This document shows positions 15,333 to 23,188 of a stretch of DNA of 64,000 bases, one piece after another; position 1 is the stretch's first letter; every line of letters begins with the position of its first letter. Source of the DNA: Trebonia sp963822615. Its GTDB lineage: Bacteria > Actinomycetota > Actinomycetes > Streptosporangiales > Streptosporangiaceae. The translations under genes were made by a program, and so were the position numbers. The notes below the pieces were generated by a model. That model was given only the letters and a program-made list of their open reading frames with translations. It did not search any database and was not told the DNA's origin. The stretch covers positions 49,492 to 113,491 of the forward strand of contig CAWGIM010000031.1 in assembly GCA_963822615.1 (NCBI GenBank). The letters are read 5' to 3'.

Positions 15333-17342
15333 ATGAGCAAGCAAGCTAACCCGCCGCCGCCTGGCGACAAGCCGGGACCTGGCACCCCGCCGCCCGCGCC
15401 GCCGCCCCGCTGGCGGCACTGGCTGCTGCCGGCCGCCGTGCTCGTCGCGATCTTCCTCTGGCTTTACCTGCCCGCGCTGCACTCGGGATCGCAGACCTCG
15501 CTCACCTACACGCAGTGGCTGAACGACGTCACCAAGCACTCGGTCAAGACGGTCACCATCGCGCAGTCCGGCGGTACCAGCAGCGGCACGCTGACCGACG
15601 GGACCAACTACACGGTGGTCATCCCGCCCCAGGCCAGCCAGTCGATGCTGGACGAGCTGCAGTCCAACGGCGTGCAGATCACCGGCTCCACCTCCTCCCC
15701 GGGTTTCGGCAGCGAGCTGCTGAGCTGGCTCTTCGTCCTCGGCCCGTTCGTCATCCTGATCTGGTTCTGGATGCGCCTGTCCCGCGGCGCGGCCGGCCAG
15801 ATGCAGGGCATACTCGGCGTCGGCCGGTCCCGGGCCAAGGTGTTCGACGAGGAGCGGCCGTCCACCAAGTTCACTGACGTGGCGGGCTACGAGGGCGCCA
15901 AGTCGGAGATCAGCGAGGTCGTGGACTTCCTGCGCAACCCCGACCGCTACGCCCGGGCGGGCGCGGTGGTCCCGCGCGGCGTGCTGATGGTCGGCCCGCC
16001 CGGAACCGGCAAGACCCTGCTCGCCCGCGCCGTGGCGGGCGAGGCCCAGGTCCCGTTCTTCTCGGTGACCGGCTCGAGCTTCGTCGAGATGTTCGTCGGC
16101 GTGGGCGCGGCCCGGGTCCGCGACCTGTTCTCCGAGGCGCGCAAGCGGTCGCCCGCGATCATCTTCATCGACGAGGTCGACGCGATCGGCCAGCGCCGGG
16201 CGGGGTCGGGCGCGGTGGTCTCCAACGATGAGCGCGAGCAGACGCTGAACCAGCTGCTGGCGGAGATGGACGGCTTCGATCCCACCATGGGCATCGTGGT
16301 GCTGGCCGCTACCAACCGGCCCGAGGTCCTCGACCCGGCGCTGCTGCGCCCGGGCCGCTTCGACCGGCAGGTGACCATCCCGCTGCCGAACGTCAGCGAG
16401 CGCGAGGCGATCCTCCGGGTGCACAGCAAGGGCAAGAAGCTGGCCCCTAACGTCGACCTCAACGTGGTCGCCCGGGGCACGCCCGGCTTCTCCGGCGCCG
16501 ACCTGGCCAACCTGGCCAACGAGGCCGCCATCTTCGCGGTGCGCGACAACCGCCACGTGGTGACGGCAGGCGACTTCAGCGCCGCGCGGGACCGGATCAT
16601 CCTGGGCCGCCGCGAAGGGTCGAACGTCCTGCTGCCGGAGGAAAAGCACGCGGTCGCGGTGCACGAGTCGGGCCACGCCCTGGTCGCGGCGCTGTCCGAG
16701 AACGCCGACCCGGTGGCGAAGGTGACCATCCTGCCCGCCGGGCAGGCGCTCGGTGTCACCGAGCAGCTGCCGGCCGTCGAGCGGCACATGTACGGGGAGG
16801 ACTACCTGCACGACTCGCTCGCGGTGCGGCTCGGCGGCCGCGCGGCCGAGCTGGTGGTGCTCGGCCAGGGCTCAACCGGCGCGGGCAATGACCTGGCGGG
16901 CGCGACCGACCTGGCCACCAAGATGGTCCGCGAGTTCGGCATGTCCACCGTGCTCGGCCCGGTCGGCTACCCGGAGGGCGGGTCGGTGTTCCTCGGCGGC
17001 GGCGGGCCCGGCATGTCGAGCAGGCCGTACGCGGAGGCGACCCAGGCGACGATCGACGGCGAGGTGTCCAAGCTGCTCAGGCAGGCCGAGGAGCGCGCCG
17101 TGGAGCTGCTCAAGTCACACCGCTCCGAGCTCGACGCGCTGGTTACCCTGCTCCTCGAGCGGGAGACGGTGGACGGTACCGACGTCTACCGGCTGGCCGG
17201 GCGCCCCGACCGCTCGGTGAGCCTGTCCCAGCCGGCGGTGGTGGTCAGCCCGCACCCGGCGGCGGCCAGCGGCACCGCCTCTGCGCACGGCCCGGCCGCG
17301 GCCGGCAGCGCTACCGCTGACGGTTCCACGCCCGCGCGGTAA
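15333..17342 (+). CDS. ftsH: ATP-dependent zinc metalloprotease FtsH
   Basis: A 669-residue membrane AAA+ protease that degrades membrane and regulatory proteins. Membrane segments are at about residues 28-49 and 129-147, with an extracytoplasmic loop between. Walker A GPPGTGKT is at 221-228, Walker B FIDEVDAI at 278-285 and the SRH arginine region at 329-345. The zinc-binding HESGH is at 444-448, with the third ligand Asp in AGNDLAGATD. The proline-rich N-terminus (residues 7-26) and short Ala/Ser/Pro tail are lineage-specific. Its N-domain is rather different from a typical housekeeping FtsH, so this may be a second paralogue. Its 3' end overlaps the convergent membrane-protein gene by 32 bases. 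Confidence 0.95.
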   Translation: MSKQANPPPPGDKPGPGTPPPAPPPRWRHWLLPAAVLVAIFLWLYLPALHSGSQTSLTYTQWLNDVTKHSVKTVTIAQSGGTSSGTLTDGTNYTVVIPPQASQSMLDELQSNGVQITGSTSSPGFGSELLSWLFVLGPFVILIWFWMRLSRGAAGQMQGILGVGRSRAKVFDEERPSTKFTDVAGYEGAKSEISEVVDFLRNPDRYARAGAVVPRGVLMVGPPGTGKTLLARAVAGEAQVPFFSVTGSSFVEMFVGVGAARVRDLFSEARKRSPAIIFIDEVDAIGQRRAGSGAVVSNDEREQTLNQLLAEMDGFDPTMGIVVLAATNRPEVLDPALLRPGRFDRQVTIPLPNVSEREAILRVHSKGKKLAPNVDLNVVARGTPGFSGADLANLANEAAIFAVRDNRHVVTAGDFSAARDRIILGRREGSNVLLPEEKHAVAVHESGHALVAALSENADPVAKVTILPAGQALGVTEQLPAVERHMYGEDYLHDSLAVRLGGRAAELVVLGQGSTGAGNDLAGATDLATKMVREFGMSTVLGPVGYPEGGSVFLGGGGPGMSSRPYAEATQATIDGEVSKLLRQAEERAVELLKSHRSELDALVTLLLERETVDGTDVYRLAGRPDRSVSLSQPAVVVSPHPAAASGTASAHGPAAAGSATADGSTPAR

Positions 17343-17916
17343 CCAGCCAGTCGGCTTCCCAGGCGGCCATCCGGCGGCGGTCAGCCAGCCGCCGGACGGC
17401 CGCCGCCCCGGCCGCGCCGCCGGCCAGCACCGCGACCACCGCGGCGGTCCCGGCCGCGTCGGCGTCACCGCTGACCGCTGACATCCCGAGCGGCGGGCTG
17501 ACCAGGTAACCGTGCACGTCGGTCCAGATCAGGACGGCAGCTCCCGGCGGCGTGCCCGGCCTGGCTGGCACCGGCCCTGACCGGCGCGTCCCGCCGGCCG
17601 ACCACCAGGTGGCCGGGGCGGGTACCGTGGTCAGCGCGTAGCCGCCGGTCACCGGGGCTTGCGCGGTGAGCAGCGCCGCCTCCTGGTGCCTGGTGGCAAG
17701 CTGCTGCTGCCGCACCTGCAGCGCGGCCAGCGCGGCGGCCCGGCTCAGCGCCTGGGCGGCGAACGGTGCCCCGGCCGCGGCCGCGGTGAACAGGCCCGCC
17801 AGCAGGCAGGCCTCAACCCGGTCGGTGCCGCGGCGCAGCGGATTGCGGTCCGGCCGCAGGCCGCGGACGGCGCGCCAGAGCCAGCGCCCTTGATGAGCCG
17901 GTGCCCCCCCGGTCAT
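17311..17916 (-). CDS. Rv1733c-like two-helix membrane protein
   Basis: A 201-residue membrane protein. A basic N-terminus is followed by a membrane segment at about residues 42-60 (CLLAGLFTAAAAGAPFAAQAL), a periplasmic region of about 90 residues containing GYLVSPPLGM, and a second membrane segment near 160-180. The pattern matches the actinobacterial Rv1733c family of unknown function. The ATG at 17916 has a GGGGAG site six bases upstream. The gene diverges from lgt and converges with ftsH, overlapping it by 32 bases. Confidence 0.7.
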   Translation of the reverse strand: MTGGAPAHQGRWLWRAVRGLRPDRNPLRRGTDRVEACLLAGLFTAAAAGAPFAAQALSRAAALAALQVRQQQLATRHQEAALLTAQAPVTGGYALTTVPAPATWWSAGGTRRSGPVPARPGTPPGAAVLIWTDVHGYLVSPPLGMSAVSGDADAAGTAAVVAVLAGGAAGAAAVRRLADRRRMAAWEADWLVTARAWNRQR

Positions 17917-18013
17917 ATTGACTCCCCATTGCGACGATGCGGTGTCACTAAGTAGCAAGCTTAGGGGCGGGCCGGACCAAGGGCCAACGTCCCCAGACAA
18001 TACGGGTGAGCGG

Positions 18014-18026
18014 TAGTCTCGGGGCC
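18014..18026 (+). promoter_or_regulatory. Leaderless -10 box of lgt
   Basis: TAGTCT (18014-18019) is followed by seven bases and the ATG at 18027, which decides the start over an in-frame GTG at 18006. Confidence 0.6.
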
Positions 18027-19073
18027 ATGGCCCACGGTCCCGGCGCGCTGCCGCAGTTCATCCCCAGCCCGCCGATCAGCGGCTTTCACGTCGGCCCGCT
18101 GGACGTGCACTTCTACGCGCTCAGTTACATCGTCGGGATCACGCTGGCGATCCTGATCACCCGGCGGCGCTGGCGCGCGCTCGGCGGCGACCCGGACCTG
18201 GTGAACGACATCGCGCTGTGGGTAGTGCCGGCCGGCATCATCGGCGGCCGGATCTACTTCGACATCACCACCCCGTCTGACATCCCGCACGTCTGGTACG
18301 GGGTGTTCGCGGTGTGGAGCGGCGGGCTCGGCATCTGGGGCGGCGTAGCCGTCGCGGCCGCGGTCGGTGCCTGGCGGCTGCACCGGCTCGGCGTCACCGT
18401 CGGGCCCTTCGCCAACGCCATCGCCCCCGCGCTGCTGGTCGCCCAGGCGGTGGGCCGCATCGGCAACTACTTCAACAAGGAGCTGTTCGGCAAGCCGACC
18501 ACGCTGCCGTGGGGCCTCGAGATCCCCTACGGTGACCGGCTGGCCAGCGGCATCCCCGCGCAGTACCTGCACAGCGCGACGTTCCAGCCCTCGTTCCTTT
18601 ACGAGCTGATCTGGGACCTGGCGCTGGCGGCGTTCCTGGTCTGGCTCGGGCACCACGCCCGGATCCGGCCGTGGGGGCTGTTCGCGCTCTACGTGGCGGG
18701 CTACTCCGCGTACCGGATCTTCGAGGAGACCATCCGGATCGATTCCTCGCAGTACTTCCTCGGCCTGCGGCTGAACATGTTCGTCGCGGTCGCGCTGACG
18801 GTCGTCGGCGTGATCTGGTTCATCCTCGCCCAGCTGCGGCCGGAACGGCCGTACACGGCGCTGCCGCCGGGCGCCGCCGCCGCGGCCAGCCCTCTGCAGG
18901 CTGGCTCCCTTCAGGCCAGCGCGGACGCGGCCAGCCCCGATCAGGCCAGCACCGATGAGGCCAGCACCGATCAGGCCAGCACGGCGGAAGTGAGCCAGGA
19001 CGCGGCCGCGCCGGATGCCACCGCGGACGAGGCGGACGGTAGCGCAGGCAGCGACACCCGTTCGGTGGACTAG
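18027..19073 (+). CDS. lgt: Prolipoprotein diacylglyceryl transferase
   Basis: Lgt transfers diacylglycerol from phosphatidylglycerol to the lipobox cysteine of prolipoproteins in the membrane. The 348-residue protein has about seven membrane segments. The Lgt signature GRIGNYFNKELFGKPT contains the essential Arg and Asn, and the early HFYALSYIVG segment holds the family's catalytic-site region. The 80-residue C-terminal tail is alanine-rich and disordered, with short ASTDQ/ASTDE repeats, as often seen in actinobacterial Lgt. Start placed by a leaderless promoter. The N-acyltransferase lnt is encoded 13 kb away, with two lipoprotein L,D-transpeptidases in between. Confidence 0.95.
   Translation: MAHGPGALPQFIPSPPISGFHVGPLDVHFYALSYIVGITLAILITRRRWRALGGDPDLVNDIALWVVPAGIIGGRIYFDITTPSDIPHVWYGVFAVWSGGLGIWGGVAVAAAVGAWRLHRLGVTVGPFANAIAPALLVAQAVGRIGNYFNKELFGKPTTLPWGLEIPYGDRLASGIPAQYLHSATFQPSFLYELIWDLALAAFLVWLGHHARIRPWGLFALYVAGYSAYRIFEETIRIDSSQYFLGLRLNMFVAVALTVVGVIWFILAQLRPERPYTALPPGAAAAASPLQAGSLQASADAASPDQASTDEASTDQASTAEVSQDAAAPDATADEADGSAGSDTRSVD
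18939..18983 (+). repeat. 15-bp tandem repeat in the lgt 3' end
   Basis: Three near-identical units, GATCAGGCCAGCACC with one variant (GATGAGGCCAGCACC), encode D-Q/E-A-S-T repeats of the disordered Lgt tail. Confidence 0.85.
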
Positions 19074-19092
19074 CAGTTCGGCGCAGCGCCGG

Positions 19093-19611
19093 CTACCCGG
19101 CGATGGCGGCGACCGTCGCCCGGGCCGCCGTCACCAGGTCGCCGGGTGCGATCTCGATCTCCAGGCCGCGCCGCCCCGCGCTGCAGAAAAGCGTGGCCAG
19201 GCCGAGCGCCGACGCGTCGAGCACCACCGGCAGCGGCCGTCGCTGCCCGACCGGGGAGATGCCGCCGGCCACGTAGCCGGTGGCCCGCTCGGCCGCGGTG
19301 ACCTCGGCCATTACCGCCTTCTTGGCGCCGACGGCGGCGGCCAGGGCCTTCAGGTCAAGCTGGCGGTGCACCGGGACGACGCCGACCGCGAGCAGCGGCA
19401 GGCCGGCCACGGGGCCGCCGCCCGGCCGCGGCGTGCTGCCGTCGACCGCCGCCACCAGCGTCTTGAACACCCGCGCGGGCGGCACGCCGAGCGCGTCGCT
19501 TGCCTCCAGCCCGTAGGAAGCCGACCGGGCGTCGTGCACGTACTCGTGCAGGGTGAACGGGATCTTCGCCCGTTCCAGCGCGATCGTCGCCGCGGTGCCG
19601 CGTCCAGCCAC
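19093..19611 (-). CDS. ybaK: YbaK/EbsC-family Cys-tRNA(Pro) deacylase
   Basis: A 172-residue trans-editing enzyme of the YbaK/ProX family, expected to hydrolyse Cys-tRNA(Pro) formed by prolyl-tRNA synthetase. Typical features are the N-terminal IPFTLHEYVHD, the FKTLVA segment with the conserved Lys, the GVVPVHRQLDLKALAAAVGAKKAVMA helix region and the YVAGGISPVGQRRPLPVVLD loop with GGxSPxG. Length is normal for the family. The GTG start lies eight bases behind TACGGT, so the mRNA is probably leaderless. It converges with lgt. Confidence 0.92.
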   Translation of the reverse strand: MAGRGTAATIALERAKIPFTLHEYVHDARSASYGLEASDALGVPPARVFKTLVAAVDGSTPRPGGGPVAGLPLLAVGVVPVHRQLDLKALAAAVGAKKAVMAEVTAAERATGYVAGGISPVGQRRPLPVVLDASALGLATLFCSAGRRGLEIEIAPGDLVTAARATVAAIAG

Positions 19612-19625
19612 GAACGGTTACCGTA
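19612..19625 (-). promoter_or_regulatory. Leaderless -10 box of ybaK
   Basis: On the minus strand TACGGT (19625-19620) is followed by eight bases and the GTG at 19611. Confidence 0.5.
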
Positions 19626-19707
19626 GCGCGGGGCGGGCCGGGGAAAGCCGGGCGGGGCCAGGGAAAATGGTTAGGCTCCGGGACTGGCCGGTGCGCATAG
19701 TGGCCCT

Positions 19708-20280
19708 ATGCGTATCACGTTCCGCCGGTTCCCCGACTACGGGCGCGCTTACTCCGTCATCGAGCGCGACGACGGGGTCGTCTACCGTATGCAGGAATTC
19801 ACCCGGTCGGGGCCGGGACTGCCGCACGACCTGCGGCACCTGGTGGCGGAGCGCGAGCTGCGGATCGCCGACGGGATCTGGGGCGGGATCGCCGCGGGCA
19901 TGGTCTACACGAGCATGGAGCACGTGTCCGGCCGCCGGCCGCCGCATGCCCGGCAGCGGTCAGCCGACCTCAAGCGGACCCAGCGGCAGCGGATCATGCG
20001 GGCCGAGCTGCTGGCCAACCTCATCGAGGCGGTCGCGGCGCTGCCCGACCCGTCCGACCAGGAAGTCGAGCGGCTCACCGGCAGCCAGCTGTCGGCGTTC
20101 CCGCTGGCCGAGCCGGGCACCGGCCCGGCCGCCGCGGCCGCGCTACCGCCCCCCGCGGTGCTCGCCGCCGCCGCCCGGGCCCTGCAGGTGGAGGCCGCCC
20201 GCTGGGCCCGGCTGCGGCTGGGGGAAGAGCTGGTGTACGAGTGGCCCGGTGTACGAGCGGCACGGCCCTCGGTAACGTAA
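19708..20280 (+). CDS. Conserved hypothetical protein
   Basis: A 190-residue soluble protein I cannot assign. It starts MRITFRRFPDYGRAYSVIERDDGVVYRMQEF, which looks like a small beta-rich domain, and continues with helical, Ala- and Arg-rich sequence. No signal peptide, membrane segment or catalytic motif is visible. CATAGT lies six bases before the ATG, so a leaderless start is possible. It directly precedes the deaminase gene, with only six bases between stop and start, but that gene appears to have its own -10 box inside this one. Confidence 0.65.
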   Translation: MRITFRRFPDYGRAYSVIERDDGVVYRMQEFTRSGPGLPHDLRHLVAERELRIADGIWGGIAAGMVYTSMEHVSGRRPPHARQRSADLKRTQRQRIMRAELLANLIEAVAALPDPSDQEVERLTGSQLSAFPLAEPGTGPAAAAALPPPAVLAAAARALQVEAARWARLRLGEELVYEWPGVRAARPSVT

Positions 20281-20286
20281 TGGTTC
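20273..20286 (+). promoter_or_regulatory. Leaderless -10 box of the deaminase gene
   Basis: TAACGT (20273-20278), overlapping the end of the upstream gene, is followed by eight bases and the ATG at 20287. Confidence 0.5.
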
Positions 20287-20766
20287 ATGAGCGATGACCC
20301 CATGACCAGCACGCACCAGCTCTCCGCGGTTGACCAGGAGCTGCTGGCGCTGGCCCTCGGCCAGGCGCGGACCGGGCTCGCGGCGGGCGGCGTCCCGGTC
20401 GGGGCGGTGCTCGCGGCGGGCGCCGCCGTCCTCGGGGCGGGCCACAACCAGCGGGTGCAGCACGGGGACCCGGTGGCCCACGGCGAGATCTCGGCGCTGC
20501 GCGACGCGGGCCGCCGCCCGTCCTACGCCGGGACCACCCTCTACACCACGCTGTCCCCCTGCCAGATGTGCACCGGCGCGATCCTGCTGTTCCAGGTACC
20601 GCGGCTGGTGGTGGGCGAGGCCCGCACCTTCGCGGGCGACCTGGAGTTCTTGCGCGCCCGGGGGGTCGAGGTGGTGCTGGCGGACGACCCGGGCTGCGTC
20701 GCGGCGATGGAAGAATTCCAGGACCGCTACCCGGAGGTATGGAGCGAGGACATCGGTGGCCGCTAG
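20287..20766 (+). CDS. Yeast-type cytosine deaminase (CDA-fold nucleobase deaminase)
   Basis: A 159-residue zinc deaminase. Zinc ligands are H65, C92 and C95 and the proton-shuttle Glu is E67 (motifs AHGEIS and TLSPCQMCTGAI). The sequence resembles fungal cytosine deaminase Fcy1 much more than bacterial CodA (an amidohydrolase) or TadA. It keeps N54 in GHNQR, the LYTTLSPC-MCTGAI block, the PR-VVGE segment with F115, and the C-terminal W-EDIG motif with D155, which contacts cytosine in Fcy1. Likely reaction: cytosine to uracil plus ammonia, for pyrimidine salvage. A related nucleobase such as isocytosine or a pterin is possible. Confidence 0.8.
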   Translation: MSDDPMTSTHQLSAVDQELLALALGQARTGLAAGGVPVGAVLAAGAAVLGAGHNQRVQHGDPVAHGEISALRDAGRRPSYAGTTLYTTLSPCQMCTGAILLFQVPRLVVGEARTFAGDLEFLRARGVEVVLADDPGCVAAMEEFQDRYPEVWSEDIGGR

Positions 20767-20797
20767 CCGGGCGGCCGGGCCCCGGCCGCCCCGCGGA

Positions 20798-20811
20798 TAC
20801 ACTCGCAGCTT
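20798..20811 (+). promoter_or_regulatory. Leaderless -10 box of the MoxR gene
   Basis: TACACT (20798-20803) is followed by eight bases and the GTG at 20812. Confidence 0.55.
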
Positions 20812-21714
20812 GTGAGCAGCGAAGTTCCGGGCGATATGGGCGAGCGGTTCCCCGACGTGACCGCGTTGTCGGCCGCGCTGGCCGCGACCGGGTACCTGGC
20901 GGGCGAGCAGCTGTCGGCGGCGCTGTTCCTGTCGGTGCGGATGGGGCAGCCGATCCTGCTCGAGGGCGAGCCGGGGGTGGGCAAGACCCAGGCGGCCAAG
21001 TCGCTGGCGGAGGCGCTCGACACGCCGCTGGTGCGGCTGCAGTGTTACGAGGGCATCTCCGCGGCCGAGGCGCTCTACGAGTGGAACTACCCCAAGCAGC
21101 TGCTCGCCATCAGGCTGGCCGAGGCGACCCGCGAGACGCTCCGCGAAACCGACCTGTTCCGGCCCGAGTACCTGCTCGCCCGGCCGCTGCTGACCGCGCT
21201 CGACCACCCCGGCCCGCGGCCCGCGGTGCTGCTGATCGACGAGGTGGACCGGGCCGACGACGAGTTCGAGGCGTTCCTGTTCGAGCTGCTGGCGGAGTCG
21301 GCGGTGACCATTCCCGAGCTCGGCACCAGGCACGCGGTGCTGCCGCCGGTCGTGGTCCTCACCTCCAACCGCACCCGCGACCTGCATGACGCGCTCAAGC
21401 GGCGCTGCCTGTACCACTGGATCGGCTTCCCCGACGGGCGGCAGGTAGCGGAGATAATCCGGCGCCGGGTACCCGCTGCCAGCGCCGGGCTGGCGGGCGA
21501 GGTGGCGGTCGCGGTGGGGCGGCTGCGCGAGCTCGGGCTGGCCAAGCCGCCCGGCATTTCCGAGGCGATCACCTGGGCGGGGGCGCTGGCAGTGTTCGGC
21601 GCGCAGGCGCTCACGGCCGACGCCGCCGAGCGCACGATGAGCGTGGTGGTCAAGTACCCGGAGGACGAGCAGGCGGTGCGCGAGGCCGGGCTGGCCGCTG
21701 TCATCCGGGCATGA
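20812..21714 (+). CDS. MoxR-type AAA+ ATPase (CoxD-like)
   Basis: A 300-residue AAA+ ATPase of the MoxR family. Walker A is GEPGVGKTQ near residues 51-59, Walker B is VLLIDEVDRAD near 138-148, sensor 1 is VLTSNRTRDL, and a sensor 2 region follows. MoxR ATPases act as chaperones that insert metal cofactors or remodel partners, usually with a von Willebrand factor A protein, which is exactly the next gene (14 bases downstream). In carboxydotrophs the same pair is called CoxD/CoxE and matures CO dehydrogenase. The cox subunit genes lie 17 kb away in this window, which makes that role plausible but unproven. Confidence 0.9.
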   Translation: MSSEVPGDMGERFPDVTALSAALAATGYLAGEQLSAALFLSVRMGQPILLEGEPGVGKTQAAKSLAEALDTPLVRLQCYEGISAAEALYEWNYPKQLLAIRLAEATRETLRETDLFRPEYLLARPLLTALDHPGPRPAVLLIDEVDRADDEFEAFLFELLAESAVTIPELGTRHAVLPPVVVLTSNRTRDLHDALKRRCLYHWIGFPDGRQVAEIIRRRVPAASAGLAGEVAVAVGRLRELGLAKPPGISEAITWAGALAVFGAQALTADAAERTMSVVVKYPEDEQAVREAGLAAVIRA

Positions 21715-21727
21715 CCGGGTTTCCGGT

Positions 21728-23038
21728 GTGAGCGGGCAGCAGCCGGATTACGCGGCGCTGGCGGCCGGCCTGGCGGCCGCGCTGCGGACGGCCGGCCTGC
21801 CCGCCGGGCCCGACCGCAGCGAGCGGCTGGCGGTGGCGCTCACCGTGATGCGGGCGACCACGATCGCCCAGCTGCGCGCGTGCGCGCTGGCCACCATGGT
21901 GTCCGGGCCCGGCCAGGTGGACGCGTTCGAGCGGGTGTTCGGCGAGATGTTCGGTTCCAGGCCGCCGGCGCCGCCGGGGCCCGCCGCGCCGCCCGGCCCG
22001 GTCCTCCCGGCCGACGCCCCCGCCGACGCCCCGGACGGTGACGGCGCGGACGCGGACAGCGCGCCGCCCGGCCCCGGCCCGCTGCCGTCGGCCGTGGCCA
22101 GCCTGGACCAGGCGCTGGCCGCGGGCGGGCGGGACCAGGAGGCCGGGCCGGACCAGGACGAGCCCGACGGCGTGCCCGCCGTGCACCGGGTCGCCTCGAT
22201 GACCGAGCGGCTGCGCCAGCAGGATTTCGCCCGGCTCACCCCGGCCGAGCTGGCGCAACTGGCCGCGCTGATGCGGGAGCTGGTGATCGCGGTGCCGCCG
22301 CGCCGCACCCGGCGCTACCGGGCGCAGAAGGACGGTGCCCGGCTCGACATGCGGCGCACCATGCGGCAGGCCACCAGGACCGGCGGCGAGCCGGTCCGCA
22401 TCGCCCGGCGGGCGGTGCGCGCCCGGCCGCGGCGGCTGGTCGTGCTGTGCGACATCTCCGGCTCGATGGAACCCTACGCCCGGGCGATCTTGCAGCTCAT
22501 GTACGTCGCCTCGCGGGCGTCGGGCGCGTCAGGGGGCGGCGGCCCCGGGTTCTCCGGGCCGACCAGGGACGCGTACCGGCCGCGGACCGAGGTCTTCAGC
22601 TTCGCCACCCGGCTGACCAGGCTGACCCCGTTCCTCGCGCCCGCTCATTCCGGGCCGGCCGGACCGGAGGCCATGCTCGCCCGGGCCGGGCAGGCCGCCC
22701 CCGACTGGGCGGGCGGCACCCGGATCGGGGCGGCGCTGCGCGAGTTCAACGACCGCTACGCGGTGCGCGGCATGGGCCGCGGGGCCGTCATCCTGATCAT
22801 CTCCGACGGCTGGGAGACCGGCGACCCGGCGCTGGTCGGCGCGCAGCTCGCCCGGCTGCACCGGATCGCCTACCGGATCGTGTGGGCCAACCCGCGCACG
22901 CAGAGCGAGCGCTACCGGCCCGAGGTCGGCGGGATGGCCGCGGCCTGGCCGTACTGCGACGCGGTGGTCAGCGCGCACAACTTCGAGTCACTGGGCGACC
23001 TGCTGGCGGCGCTGCGCGCCCCGCGCTCGCCCCGCTAA
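21728..23038 (+). CDS. VWA-domain protein, CoxE family
   Basis: A 436-residue protein with an N-terminal helical region, a Pro/Ala-rich linker (about residues 78-150) and a C-terminal von Willebrand factor A domain. The MIDAS metal site starts at VVLCDISGSM (DxSxS) and includes the conserved GGTRIG threonine and ISDGWETGDP segment. The CoxE family protein partners the upstream MoxR ATPase, and together they form a cofactor-insertion or remodelling machine. It is separated from the MoxR gene by 13 bases, so the two are co-transcribed. No membrane helix is seen. Confidence 0.9.
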   Translation: MSGQQPDYAALAAGLAAALRTAGLPAGPDRSERLAVALTVMRATTIAQLRACALATMVSGPGQVDAFERVFGEMFGSRPPAPPGPAAPPGPVLPADAPADAPDGDGADADSAPPGPGPLPSAVASLDQALAAGGRDQEAGPDQDEPDGVPAVHRVASMTERLRQQDFARLTPAELAQLAALMRELVIAVPPRRTRRYRAQKDGARLDMRRTMRQATRTGGEPVRIARRAVRARPRRLVVLCDISGSMEPYARAILQLMYVASRASGASGGGGPGFSGPTRDAYRPRTEVFSFATRLTRLTPFLAPAHSGPAGPEAMLARAGQAAPDWAGGTRIGAALREFNDRYAVRGMGRGAVILIISDGWETGDPALVGAQLARLHRIAYRIVWANPRTQSERYRPEVGGMAAAWPYCDAVVSAHNFESLGDLLAALRAPRSPR

Positions 23039-23065
23039 CCGCGTTCGCCGCGGCACCGGCGCCAG

Positions 23066-23107
23066 CCCGATCGTGCGGACCCGATCGTGCGGACCCGATC
23101 GTGCGGA
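23066..23107. repeat. Three tandem 14-bp units with CGATCG cores
   Basis: The unit CCCGATCGTGCGGA occurs three times head to tail at 23066-23079, 23080-23093 and 23094-23107, in the gap between the VWA gene and dedA. Each unit has a CGATCG palindrome at 14-bp spacing. Confidence 0.9.
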
Positions 23108-23132
23108 ACTGGCTGCCGGGCGGAACATCCTC

Positions 23133-23150
23133 TTCTACTCTGTTGTAGAA
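23133..23150 (+). promoter_or_regulatory. Dyad upstream of dedA
   Basis: TTCTAC-TCTGTT-GTAGAA is a perfect 6-bp inverted repeat 38 bases before the dedA start, of a size and form suitable for a dimeric repressor. Confidence 0.6.
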
Positions 23151-23188
23151 AGTTGTTTTTGTCTCCTGGTGCCCGGAAGGGGCGGCCT

